Part shown: in pieces, positions 32,041 to 39,714 of the stretch | Layout: each line of letters starts with the position of its first letter | How positions within the stretch are numbered: the stretch's first letter is position 1 | Assembly: GCF_001528665.1 (NCBI RefSeq) | Contig: NZ_BBYJ01000026.1 | Location: 62,001-126,000 of the forward strand | Source: Microtetraspora malaysiensis | Lineage (GTDB): Bacteria > Actinomycetota > Actinomycetes > Streptosporangiales > Streptosporangiaceae | DNA length: 64,000 bases | Reading direction: 5' to 3' | Program-made: the position numbers and the translations under genes | Notes under the pieces: generated by a model | Told to the model about the DNA's origin: nothing | Seen by the model: only the letters and a program-made list of their open reading frames with translations | Databases searched by the model: none

Positions 32041-33201
32041 ATGAGCGACGAACGACGATCCGGCGGCGCGGCCGGGAAGCGGGCAGGACGGAGCCTCCTC
32101 TCGACGGCCGCGCTCGCGACCTGGCTCGTGGTGCTCTCCGCGATCGTCGTCGTGCTCGACATCGCCACCGGCACCCGCGTGCGATTGGCCCCGCTGCTCG
32201 TCTTCCTGCCCGCGTTCGTCGCGGGCGTCGGCACCGTGCGGCAGACCGTGGTGGCGTCCGTGTGGGCGACCGCCATCGTCGGCAGCTCCGCCGTCTATCT
32301 CGGCGGGGACCTGTTCGACAACCTGCTCTCGGTGCTCTTCACCGCGGCCTTCGGCGCGCTGAGCATCGTCACCTGCCGGTACCGGATCCACCGCGACGAG
32401 GTGGTCGTCCGGCTGCGCTCCGCCGCCGCGGCTCTGCAGCGGCAGCTTCTCCGGCCGCTCCCCCTCATCACCGACCAGATCGCCGTCGAGGGCGTCTACC
32501 AGCCGGTCGAGGAGGACAACATGGTCGGCGGGGACGTCTACGAGGTGGCGGCGTCGCCGTACGGGACCCGGGTGCTGATCGCCGACGTCCAGGGCAAGGG
32601 ACTGCCCGCGCTCGGCGCCGCCTTCGCCGTCCTCGGCGCCTTCCGGGAGGTGGCCCACCGCGAAGCCGCCCTCAGCGTGATCGTCGACGCGCTGGAGCAG
32701 GCGGTCGTCCGGCACAACGAATTCGCGGCGGAGACGGGCGAGCCGGAGCGGTTCGTGACCGCCCTCCTGCTCGACATCGACGGCGCGCTCCAGGTGCAGG
32801 CCGTCAACTGCGGCCACATCCCCCCGTACCTGCTGCGTGCGGGGCGCGCGGCGGCGGTGGCGCTGCCGGGCACCGGGGTGCCCCTCGGGCTCGCCCGGCT
32901 CACGCGGGACCCCCACGTCGTGGAGCGGTTCACCTTCCCCCACGACGCGACCCTCGTCCTCTGCACCGACGGCGTCACCGAGGCCCGGAACGCGGACGGC
33001 GACTTCTATCCGCTGCGGGCACGGCTGCGCACGTGGGGGGAGCTTCCGCCGGAGCGGCTCACCGCGACGCTCCGCGCCGACCTGGCCCACTTCACAGGGG
33101 GCAACCCCCGGGACGACATCGCCGTGCTGGTCCTGCGCCGCAGGTCCTGGCGACGCCTGACGGTCGACCGCTCCGTGACCCGGCACGCCGAACAGAGCTA
33201 A
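32041..33201 (+). CDS. membrane-anchored PP2C/SpoIIE-type serine phosphatase
   Basis: 386 residues. Three to four membrane helices (about 20-120) precede a SpoIIE domain: GGDVYEV, IADVQGKGLPALG, NCGHIPPYLL, LVLCTDGVTEARN, DDIAVLVL. Same architecture as the protein at 8106, with clear sequence similarity, so they are paralogues. Presumed to dephosphorylate an anti-anti-sigma factor in a partner-switching pathway. Its stop overlaps the stop of the convergent large GAF/SpoIIE gene by four bases, leaving no room for a terminator. Confidence 0.87.
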   Translation: MSDERRSGGAAGKRAGRSLLSTAALATWLVVLSAIVVVLDIATGTRVRLAPLLVFLPAFVAGVGTVRQTVVASVWATAIVGSSAVYLGGDLFDNLLSVLFTAAFGALSIVTCRYRIHRDEVVVRLRSAAAALQRQLLRPLPLITDQIAVEGVYQPVEEDNMVGGDVYEVAASPYGTRVLIADVQGKGLPALGAAFAVLGAFREVAHREAALSVIVDALEQAVVRHNEFAAETGEPERFVTALLLDIDGALQVQAVNCGHIPPYLLRAGRAAAVALPGTGVPLGLARLTRDPHVVERFTFPHDATLVLCTDGVTEARNADGDFYPLRARLRTWGELPPERLTATLRADLAHFTGGNPRDDIAVLVLRRRSWRRLTVDRSVTRHAEQS

Positions 33202-36011
33202 CCGGGGGTCACGGCGCCGGCGGGAAGGGGCTGCTCGGTCCAGATGACCTTGCCGTCGGCGGTGTGCCGGGTGCCCCAGCGCTGGGCGAGCTGGGCGACG
33301 AGGAACAGGCCGCGTCCCCCCTCGTCCGTGGTGGCGGAGCGCCGCAGGCGCGGTGAGGTGCTGCTGCCGTCGGAGACCTCGCAGATCAGCGTGCGGTCGC
33401 GCAGGAGCCGCACCTGGATGGGGCCGCCCGCGTACCGGATGGCGTTGGTGACCAGCTCGCTGATCACCAGCTCCGTGGAGAACGCCAGCTCTTCCAGGTC
33501 CCAGTCGGCCAGCTGCCGGGTGACCTCCGTACGTATGCCGGAGACGGCCGCCGGGTCGGCGGGCACGTCCCACTGCGCGACCTGGCCGGCGTTCAGCGCG
33601 CGGGTGCGGGCGACGAGCAGGGCGACGTCGTCGCTCGGCTGGGTGGGGAGCAGCGCTTCGACCAGGGCGTCGCAGGTCTCCTCCGGCGAGCGGAGCGGGT
33701 CGTGGGTGAGAACGCGTCGCAACCGGTCGAGCGCGACGTCGATGTCGCGGTCGCGGTGCTCGATGAGCCCGTCGGTGTAGAGGATGAGCCGGCTGCCCTC
33801 GGGCATCGCGATGTCGACGGTCTCGAACGGCACGCAGCCCAGCCCGAGGGGCGGGCCCGCGGGCACCTCGGGAAGCTCGACGGTGCCGTCGGGGAGGACC
33901 AGCGCCGGCGCGGGATGGCCCGCGCGCGCCATGGTGCAGCGTTGCGAGGCCGGGTCGTAGACCGCGTACAGGCAGGTGGCGCCGATGATCCCGGCTCCGC
34001 CCGCGCCGTCCGGGTCCTCGTCCAGGTCGAGCCGGCCGACGAGGTCGTCGAGATGGGCGAGCACCTCGTCCACGGGCAGGTCGAGGTCGGAGAAGTTCTG
34101 GACGGCGGTGCGCAGGCGGCCCATCGTGGCGGAGGCGTGCAGGCCGTGGCCGACGACGTCGCCGACGACCAGCGCCACGCGGGCGCCCGAGAGCGGGATG
34201 ATGTCGAACCAGTCCCCGCCCACGCCGGCCTGCGCGGGCAGGTAGCGGTGCGCGGCCTCGACGGCGTTCTGCTCGGGCAGGCCGTGCGGGAGCAGGCTGC
34301 GCTGCAGGGTCAGGGCCGTCGCGCGTTCGAGCGTGAACCGGCGGGCGTTGTCGATGCACACGGCGGCCCGGCCGGACAGCTCCTCGGCGAGGGACAGGTC
34401 GTCGCCTTCGAAGGGCCCCCGGTGCTCCAGCCGGTAGAAGGTCGCCACGCCCAGGACGACGCCCCGGGCGAGCAGGGGGACGGCGATGGCGGAGTGGATC
34501 CCCGACGCGCGGACCTTCTGGGCGCGCCCGGGATCCTCGGGCATCCACGTGGACGCGGGGGTCGGCAGCGGTGAGAGCACGGACTGCCCGGTGGCCAGGC
34601 ACCGTGCCTGCGGCGTCGCCGGGACGAACGTGACCAGATGGCCCACCGGGTACAGCTGCGAGTCCCCGTTGACGGCGCCGAGCGCCACCCGGCGCATCGC
34701 CGCTCCGTTCACGCTGGTCGGCTCCTCCCCCATCAGCACGACGTCCGGCAGATCGACGGTGACGAAGTCCGCGAGCCGCGGGATCGCGACCTCGGTCAAC
34801 TCCTCGGCGGTCCGGGTCACATCGAGCGTGGTACCGATGCGGACGCCGGCTTCGGTGAGCAGCTCAAGACGCTGCCGCGCCAGCAGGGCGAGCCGGCCGA
34901 CCCCCGGCTCGCCCACCGCGATCAGGCACTCGTCGGTGACACTGGGCGGCTCGGCGACGGTGGTCTGGGTGGAGGAGGCGGTCCAGGCGGAGGGAGCGGT
35001 CGCGCGCGGCGCCGGCAGGGTGATCGCGTTCGGGAGCCGCTCGTACGGCGTGGCGGAGCGAGCGGTGGCGAGGCGACGCAGCCCGCCGCCGGGCAGGACC
35101 GCCTCGACGGCGATGCCGGTCTCCCCGGAGGAGCACGTCACCGGCCGGCTCAGGAGCGTCGCCGCCCGGCCGTTCGGGAGCGCCACCTCGACGACGGCCG
35201 CGTGCCCCAAGGAGATCAGCTCCGCGGCCTTCTCCTCCAGGATGAGCCGGTCGCCGCGGCCCAGCGGGTCGCCGCCGGGTGCTCCCAGGCCGGCGGGCTC
35301 GCCCGCGTCCGGCAGCAGGAGGGCGGCCGCCCGGTCGCCGCGCGCCGCGAGGCGGGCCTGAACGAACGTCTGGAGCAGCGCCCGCTCGCGCTCCGCGGTC
35401 TGCTCCAGCAGGCGCCGCTCGATGTCGCGGGCCGCCTCGCGGACGAGGGCCGTCATCAAGGGGTCGGCGTCCTCACGCAGGCAGGTCAGGTCCAGCAGAC
35501 CCCGGCTCTGGCCGCTAAGGGGGTCGCGGACGGGGACGGCCGCGCAGCTGAACACCTGCAGGGACTCGACGAAGTGCTCGCGTCCGTGGACGAAGGCGGG
35601 CCCCCGTTCGACCAGCGCGGTGCCGATGCCGTTGGTGCCGGCGATCTCCTCGGCGTACGCGAATCCGGGCGCGATCTCCCGCTCGTCGAGAACCTTCCGC
35701 AACGACGGATCGTCCACGCGCCGCCTGACTATCCGCGCCTGCTCGTCGCAGACGATAACGCTCATCCGCATGCTGCGGAGCGCGGAATTCAGCCGGTCGA
35801 GCACGGGACCGGCGGCGCGAATGAGATCGCTTTCCAGATCCAGGTCCTGGTGGTACGGAACGGCGATGCGATCGGCCGGAATGCCCAGGTTCTGACAGCG
35901 CTGCCACGAGGTCAGCACCGATGCCCGCACGCCCGCGCCGACCGGTCTGCCTGTGAGGAGGCGTTCGCGGGCGTCGGCGAGGGCATCGTTGTCACTCAAT
36001 CCGGCCGGCAC
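33198..36011 (-). CDS. multidomain GAF / SpoIIE phosphatase / HATPase signalling protein
   Basis: 937 residues from GTG 36011 (GGGGGG ribosome site; an ATG at 36068 lacks one). Order: a GAF-type sensor region of the AcoR/sigma-54-activator kind (about 40-215, SWQRCQNLGIPADRI, AGTNGIGTALVERGPAFVHGREHF), a GAF domain (about 380-540), a SpoIIE phosphatase (about 565-785; GGDWFDIIPLSG, GDVVGHGLHASA, LILYTDGLIE) and an RsbW-like HATPase (about 800-930; ELVTNAIRYAGGPI, GRGLFLVAQLAQRWG). No membrane helix. Combines anti-sigma kinase and phosphatase activities, so it can set the phosphorylation state of anti-anti-sigma factors in response to cytoplasmic ligands. Confidence 0.88.
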   Translation of the reverse strand: MPAGLSDNDALADARERLLTGRPVGAGVRASVLTSWQRCQNLGIPADRIAVPYHQDLDLESDLIRAAGPVLDRLNSALRSMRMSVIVCDEQARIVRRRVDDPSLRKVLDEREIAPGFAYAEEIAGTNGIGTALVERGPAFVHGREHFVESLQVFSCAAVPVRDPLSGQSRGLLDLTCLREDADPLMTALVREAARDIERRLLEQTAERERALLQTFVQARLAARGDRAAALLLPDAGEPAGLGAPGGDPLGRGDRLILEEKAAELISLGHAAVVEVALPNGRAATLLSRPVTCSSGETGIAVEAVLPGGGLRRLATARSATPYERLPNAITLPAPRATAPSAWTASSTQTTVAEPPSVTDECLIAVGEPGVGRLALLARQRLELLTEAGVRIGTTLDVTRTAEELTEVAIPRLADFVTVDLPDVVLMGEEPTSVNGAAMRRVALGAVNGDSQLYPVGHLVTFVPATPQARCLATGQSVLSPLPTPASTWMPEDPGRAQKVRASGIHSAIAVPLLARGVVLGVATFYRLEHRGPFEGDDLSLAEELSGRAAVCIDNARRFTLERATALTLQRSLLPHGLPEQNAVEAAHRYLPAQAGVGGDWFDIIPLSGARVALVVGDVVGHGLHASATMGRLRTAVQNFSDLDLPVDEVLAHLDDLVGRLDLDEDPDGAGGAGIIGATCLYAVYDPASQRCTMARAGHPAPALVLPDGTVELPEVPAGPPLGLGCVPFETVDIAMPEGSRLILYTDGLIEHRDRDIDVALDRLRRVLTHDPLRSPEETCDALVEALLPTQPSDDVALLVARTRALNAGQVAQWDVPADPAAVSGIRTEVTRQLADWDLEELAFSTELVISELVTNAIRYAGGPIQVRLLRDRTLICEVSDGSSTSPRLRRSATTDEGGRGLFLVAQLAQRWGTRHTADGKVIWTEQPLPAGAVTPG

Positions 36012-36229
36012 GTCGACCACTCCCCCCGATGTGGCGAATTCGGCTATTCCATGGAGACAGGACAGCATTTAGCCGATTCAGCGCATTAGTGAAGCTTATT
36101 AACGCTCCGCAAAGTCAGGGGAGATTCCCGCTCTTGATTTCATCCGTTTGGGCAAAATCGGCTCCGGCCGTACCGGAGCGGCGGCCGGAGGACCGGACCC
36201 GGCAGGCCGGGCGCGTCAGGCCGGGCGCG

Positions 36230-37189
36230 TCAGCCGGTCCCGGCCATCGCCGCGAGGCGGCCGGCAAGTAGGGCGGCGGCCTCCCGCAGCTCCGGAGGCT
36301 CCAGCACCTCCGCCTCGAAGCCCAGCCCGGCCACGCGAATGGCGAGCCAGTTCAGGTCCTCTCCGCCGACGACGAGCACGCACCACCCGTCGCGATCGCC
36401 CTCGACCCGCCCCACCTGGGGCGGCACCAGCTCCCGCACCCGCTCGGGCCGGGCGCGCACCCGCACCCGGGCGAGATACCGGTACGGCGCCTCGGTCACG
36501 GACCGCTGCACGTAGGCGACCGGGTCCGGATGCTCCGTGGTCCGGAAACGCCAGGTCGTCGCCGCCACATCACGCATCCGGTCCAGCCGGAAGGTGCGCC
36601 AGTCGTCGCGGTCGACGTCCCGGGCCATCAAATACCAGCGGCGGCCGGTGGTGACCATCCGCACCGGCTCGACCGTCCGCTCGCGCTCCTCGCCGCCGCG
36701 GCCGGCGTACCGGAACCGCACCCGCACGGCGTCGCGGCAGGCCCGCGCGAGCGTCATCAGCAGCTCCGCGTCGATCTCGACCCCGGGGCCGACAAGGGTC
36801 TCGGTGGCGCCGTACACCGCCCGCACCTCGGCGCGCAGCCGGGGCGGCATCACCTGGTCGAGCTTCGCGAGCGCCCGCAGTGCCGCCTCGCCCGCCCCGG
36901 CAACCGTGCCCCCCGCCGCCAGCCGCAGGGACACCGCCGTCGCGATCGCCTCCTCGTCGTCGAAGAGCAGCGGCGGCAGCCGGGTGCCCGCGCCGAGCTG
37001 GTAGCCGCCGCCGACACCCGCCATCGCGTGCACGGGGTAGCCGAGCGCGCGCAGCCGCTCCACGTCGCGGCGCACACAGCGGTCGGTGACCCCCAGCTCG
37101 GCGGCCAGCTCGGCGGCGGTCCAGGACGGCCGGCGCTGCAGCAGCGCCAGCAACCGCAACACCCGCTCGGTGGTCCCCTCGACAGTCAC
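36230..37189 (-). CDS. HTH-WYL transcriptional regulator (YafY-like)
   Basis: 319 residues. An HTH_11/DeoR-like domain (ERVLRLLALLQRRPSWTAAELAAELGVTDRCVRRDVERLRALGYPV) and a WYL domain (VRFRYAGRGGEERERTVEPVRMVTTGRRWYLMARDVDRDDWRTFRLDRM) are followed by the WCX C-terminal extension. WYL proteins sense nucleotide-type ligands or DNA damage. It is divergent from the VOC-family gene, with the CCGC-TATAG-GCGG element in the gap, the usual YafY/glyoxalase arrangement. Confidence 0.88.
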   Translation of the reverse strand: MTVEGTTERVLRLLALLQRRPSWTAAELAAELGVTDRCVRRDVERLRALGYPVHAMAGVGGGYQLGAGTRLPPLLFDDEEAIATAVSLRLAAGGTVAGAGEAALRALAKLDQVMPPRLRAEVRAVYGATETLVGPGVEIDAELLMTLARACRDAVRVRFRYAGRGGEERERTVEPVRMVTTGRRWYLMARDVDRDDWRTFRLDRMRDVAATTWRFRTTEHPDPVAYVQRSVTEAPYRYLARVRVRARPERVRELVPPQVGRVEGDRDGWCVLVVGGEDLNWLAIRVAGLGFEAEVLEPPELREAAALLAGRLAAMAGTG

Positions 37190-37224
37190 GCGTTCATCGT
37201 TTCACAATCGCGGAACGATCCTGT

Positions 37225-37237
37225 CCGCTATAGGCGG
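37225..37237. promoter_or_regulatory. short palindrome around a -10 box
   Basis: CCGC-TATAG-GCGG lies between the WYL regulator and the VOC gene and encloses TATAGG, a possible -10 for the rightward transcript. Candidate WYL operator. Confidence 0.4.
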
Positions 37238-37249
37238 CAGGCTGGCACC

Positions 37250-37330
37250 ATGACCGACCGGACCTGGAACCCCATGCTCCGCGACCTTCACCCGCATACC
37301 CGCAAGCAGATCCGTCAGGAGGCGAGCTGA
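37250..37330 (+). CDS. 26-residue upstream ORF
   Basis: ATG 37250 to TGA 37330 encodes a hydrophilic peptide containing WNPMLRDLHPHTRKQIRQE and ends 1 base before the VOC start, whose ribosome site (GGAGG) lies inside it. It could be a leader peptide coupling translation to the VOC gene, or the end of a degraded gene. No homologue is recognised. Confidence 0.3.
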   Translation: MTDRTWNPMLRDLHPHTRKQIRQEAS

Positions 37331-37331
37331 A

Positions 37332-37769
37332 ATGGCCCGCGACATCCAGATCACTTTCGACTGCGCCGACCCGGCCGGGTTGGCGGCCTTCTGGGCCGAG
37401 GCCCTCGGCTACCGGCTGCAGGACCCGCCCGAGGGCTTCGAGTCGTGGGAGCAGGCCATGGACGCGATGGGCCTGCCGCCCGAGCGCCGCAACGACGCCT
37501 CGGCGGTGGTCGACCCCGAGGGTTCGGGGCCGCGGCTGTTCTTCCAGCGGGTGCCGGAGGGCAAGCAGGCCAAGAACCGTGTGCACCTCGACGTACGAGC
37601 CGCCCCGGGACTCGTGGGCGACGCGCGGATGGCGGCCCTGGAGGCGGAGGCCCAGCGGCTCGTCTCCCACGGCGCCACCCGGCTTCAGCGCCACGAGCCC
37701 GCTCCCCCGCTCGGCGCCGGTCACATCGTGATGGCCGACCCTGAGGGCAACGAGTTCTGCCTCGACTGA
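37332..37769 (+). CDS. VOC-superfamily (glyoxalase-like) protein
   Basis: 145 residues: ITFDCADPAGLAAFWAEALGYRLQDPP opens the first beta-alpha-beta-beta-beta unit and GHIVMADPEGNEFCLD closes the second, the standard form of actinobacterial glyoxalase-like domain proteins. NRVHLDVRA supplies a putative metal His. Reaction unknown; small-molecule resistance or detoxification is common. Divergent from, and probably controlled by, the WYL regulator. AGGAGG precedes the start. Confidence 0.88.
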   Translation: MARDIQITFDCADPAGLAAFWAEALGYRLQDPPEGFESWEQAMDAMGLPPERRNDASAVVDPEGSGPRLFFQRVPEGKQAKNRVHLDVRAAPGLVGDARMAALEAEAQRLVSHGATRLQRHEPAPPLGAGHIVMADPEGNEFCLD

Positions 37770-37815
37770 TCAGCCGTCCGGCGGGGGCGGCGACACCACC
37801 ACCGCCCCCATGAGG

Positions 37816-37852
37816 CGGCGGCCCCCGCGTGGAGATCACGCGGGGGCCGCCG
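37816..37852. terminator. perfect 16-bp bidirectional stem-loop
   Basis: CGGCGGCCCCCGCGTG pairs with CACGCGGGGGCCGCCG around GAGAT, between the convergent VOC and spore-associated-like genes. Clear candidate for a shared terminator. Confidence 0.8.
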
Positions 37853-37931
37853 TCGTCCTGGCCGGCCGCGAGGGGCGTGCCCGACAGATGCCGCGCACGG
37901 CAGGGCGCGAATTGTCAGGAACGCCCCGGGG

Positions 37932-38345
37932 TCAGCCGCAGTTCGTCTTGCGCTTGCCGCCCTCCGTACCGGAGATGCGACCCATCCAGTCCACGCACTT
38001 GCCGGACGCGGACAGGTAGATCGGACCGGCGTAGCTCGTGTAGTAGCCGCCGTCGTAGACGTCCCAGTGATTTCCGGCGGGATTGACCGACAGGCCGGCC
38101 TCGACGAGGACGGCCGAGCCGGCCGAGTTCCGCTTGGCCACCACGCAGTTCTTGCCGGTGGCGGAGCTGTACGTCAGGAACACCGTCCCCTTGGTGCCGA
38201 TCGCGGCGGAGTTGACGACCGAGTAGCCGCTTCCGCACTCGTTTCCGTACGTCGCCGCGGAGGCGGGGGAGGCCGTGGCCATCGCCCCGACGAGCGCGGT
38301 TACCGCGACCGCCGCCGCGGCGGCCGCCTTCTTCACGGGCGTCAT
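37932..38345 (-). CDS. secreted spore-associated protein A-like protein (tandem copy 1)
   Basis: 137 residues; Sec signal peptide to ASPASAATYG, then CGSGYSVVNSAAIG, GTVFLTYSSATGKNCVV, YTSYAGPIYLSASGKCVDW and a terminal TNCG. Four conserved Cys allow two disulfides. Matches Streptomyces spore-associated protein A in length and motifs (from memory). Last of three leftward paralogues spaced 34-43 bp, so a single transcript is likely. Differs from its neighbours in an RISGTEGGKRK tail. Confidence 0.82.
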   Translation of the reverse strand: MTPVKKAAAAAAVAVTALVGAMATASPASAATYGNECGSGYSVVNSAAIGTKGTVFLTYSSATGKNCVVAKRNSAGSAVLVEAGLSVNPAGNHWDVYDGGYYTSYAGPIYLSASGKCVDWMGRISGTEGGKRKTNCG

Positions 38346-38388
38346 ATGGGTTGTCCCTCTTCCTGTCGCTTCGGGTTCTTCATCCGGA

Positions 38389-38802
38389 TCAACCGCAGTT
38401 GGTGCCCTTCTTGTACTGGGTGGCCGTGCCGATGGTGCCGCCCCAGTCGACGCACGAGCCCGCCGCCGACACGTAGATGGGGCCGGCGAAGCTGGTGTAG
38501 TTGCCGCTGTCCTTGATCCAGGTGGAGCTGGAGGACTTCTTGAGGTAGGCCTCCACCAGCGTGGCCGTCCCCGAGGTGGTCCGGACGGTCACCACGCAGT
38601 TCTTGCCGGTGGCGGAGCTGTAGGTCAGGAACACCGTCCCCCGGCTGTCGGGGAGGTGGAAGGAGTTGACGACGGAGTAGCCGCTTCCGCACTGGCCACC
38701 GTAGGTGGCGGCGGACGCAGGGAGGGCCATGGTCATCGACCCGGCGACGGCGGCAGCGGCGGCGGCGCCGATCAGCGCGGTCTTCAGAAGCAGTTTCTGC
38801 AT
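38389..38802 (-). CDS. secreted spore-associated protein A-like protein (tandem copy 2)
   Basis: 137 residues from ATG 38802 (AGAGGA upstream). Signal peptide ends at LPASAATYGG; the mature part repeats CGSGYSVVN, RGTVFLTYSSATGKNCVVT, YTSFAGPIYVSAAGSCVDWGG and TNCG. The block coding GTVFLTYSSATGKNCVV is almost base-identical to copy 1, a sign of recent duplication or gene conversion. Variable loops (SFHLPDSR, KKSSSSTWIKDSG) lie between conserved strands. Confidence 0.82.
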   Translation of the reverse strand: MQKLLLKTALIGAAAAAAVAGSMTMALPASAATYGGQCGSGYSVVNSFHLPDSRGTVFLTYSSATGKNCVVTVRTTSGTATLVEAYLKKSSSSTWIKDSGNYTSFAGPIYVSAAGSCVDWGGTIGTATQYKKGTNCG

Positions 38803-38836
38803 GGTCGTCCTCTGATGCCTCTCGATGGATCGGGGG

Positions 38837-39247
38837 TCAGCCGCAGTTGGTGTTCTCTCCACCGGCGTAGGTGCCGCTGATGGCGCCGCCCCAGGTGACA
38901 CAGGAGCCCTTGGCGGACCGGTAGACCGGCCCGGCGTAGGAGGTGTACGACCCCTCGTCCATGGCGTACCAGGCCGGGTCGGACGACTTGGCGATGGCCG
39001 CCATCATCGGAACGGCGGAACCGGTGCTGTTGCGGACCGTGACGACGCAGTTGTAGCCGTTGGAGTTGTTGTAGGTCAGGAAAACGGTGCCCTTGCCGCT
39101 GATGGTCTTCTGGTTGACGACGGAGTAGCCGCTTCCGCACTGGCTGCCGTACGTCGCCGCGGAGGCGGGGGTCGCGATGGCCAGTGTCCCGGCGGCGATC
39201 GCGAGCGCGGCAATGCCTGTCGCGGTGATCCTCTTCGAGATGCGCAT
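38837..39247 (-). CDS. secreted spore-associated protein A-like protein (tandem copy 3)
   Basis: 136 residues, first in the three-gene array. Signal peptide to ATPASAATYGS; CGSGYSVVNQKTISGKGTVFLTY, NGYNCVVTVRN, YTSYAGPVYRSAKGSCVTWGG and TNCG keep the four Cys. Shares the ISGTYAGG tail type with SapA. Located next to the regulatory stretch at 39.25-39.7 kb, which should hold the array promoter; a hairpin TTTCGG/CCGAAA lies 96 bp upstream. Confidence 0.82.
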   Translation of the reverse strand: MRISKRITATGIAALAIAAGTLAIATPASAATYGSQCGSGYSVVNQKTISGKGTVFLTYNNSNGYNCVVTVRNSTGSAVPMMAAIAKSSDPAWYAMDEGSYTSYAGPVYRSAKGSCVTWGGAISGTYAGGENTNCG

Positions 39248-39485
39248 GATCCGCTCTTCCTGTCACCGGTGCGGCTCCCCTGCGGAACCGCACCGGAGAC
39301 GCTACGGAGCGGTAGGAAGACCCGGAAGGCGGCCGGCCGGTGTTTCGGCTGAGACCGAAAGATGAGACCGGTCCCGATTCAGCCCCCGCGTCCGGCCCGC
39401 GGGGCGCGGGCACGAAAGAGCGTTGAGCCTATCGACATCACGATCACCTAACGGCATAATGATCTACGCAAGTCAGGAGGAGTTG
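39248..39485. promoter_or_regulatory. intergenic region with a promoter upstream of a tiny ORF
   Basis: Contains a short stem TTTCGG/CCGAAA (39343-39360) on the spore-associated side and, rightward, TCGACA (39432-39437), 17 bp, CATAAT (39455-39460), a good housekeeping-type promoter. AGGAGG at 39475-39480 follows. The rest of the gap to the HTH gene at 39715 holds nothing else recognisable. Confidence 0.5.
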
Positions 39486-39527
39486 GTGCGCATTGTCAAG
39501 TGCTTGACCGGCGGTTTCTCGGGGTGA
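39486..39527 (+). CDS. 13-residue sORF with strong promoter and ribosome site
   Basis: GTG 39486 follows AGGAGG at 5-base spacing and a TCGACA-17-CATAAT promoter; it encodes MRIVKCLTGGFSG and stops at 39527. The signals are better than those of most full genes nearby, so a leader peptide or small protein upstream of the HTH regulator is plausible. No homologue is known to me. Confidence 0.35.
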   Translation: MRIVKCLTGGFSG

Positions 39528-39714
39528 TCGGCTCGGTCGGCCGATCTTCCGCGCGGCGGCGCTCTCACCGGTGACCCTCCTGTGCGTCCCAGCTCTGCCC
39601 GGACGCCGGCGGGCGCGCCTCACCATCCGCGCAGAAGACCCGCGATCATGGATCGCCATTTCAGGACTTGGCCCACTTCCTTCTCATCGGGGCAACAGCG
39701 GGATGGAATGCCAG

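Noticed and set aside
37816-37852. Long GC stem-loop as a regulatory RNA
   Set aside because: Position between convergent genes and simple hairpin form fit a terminator better.
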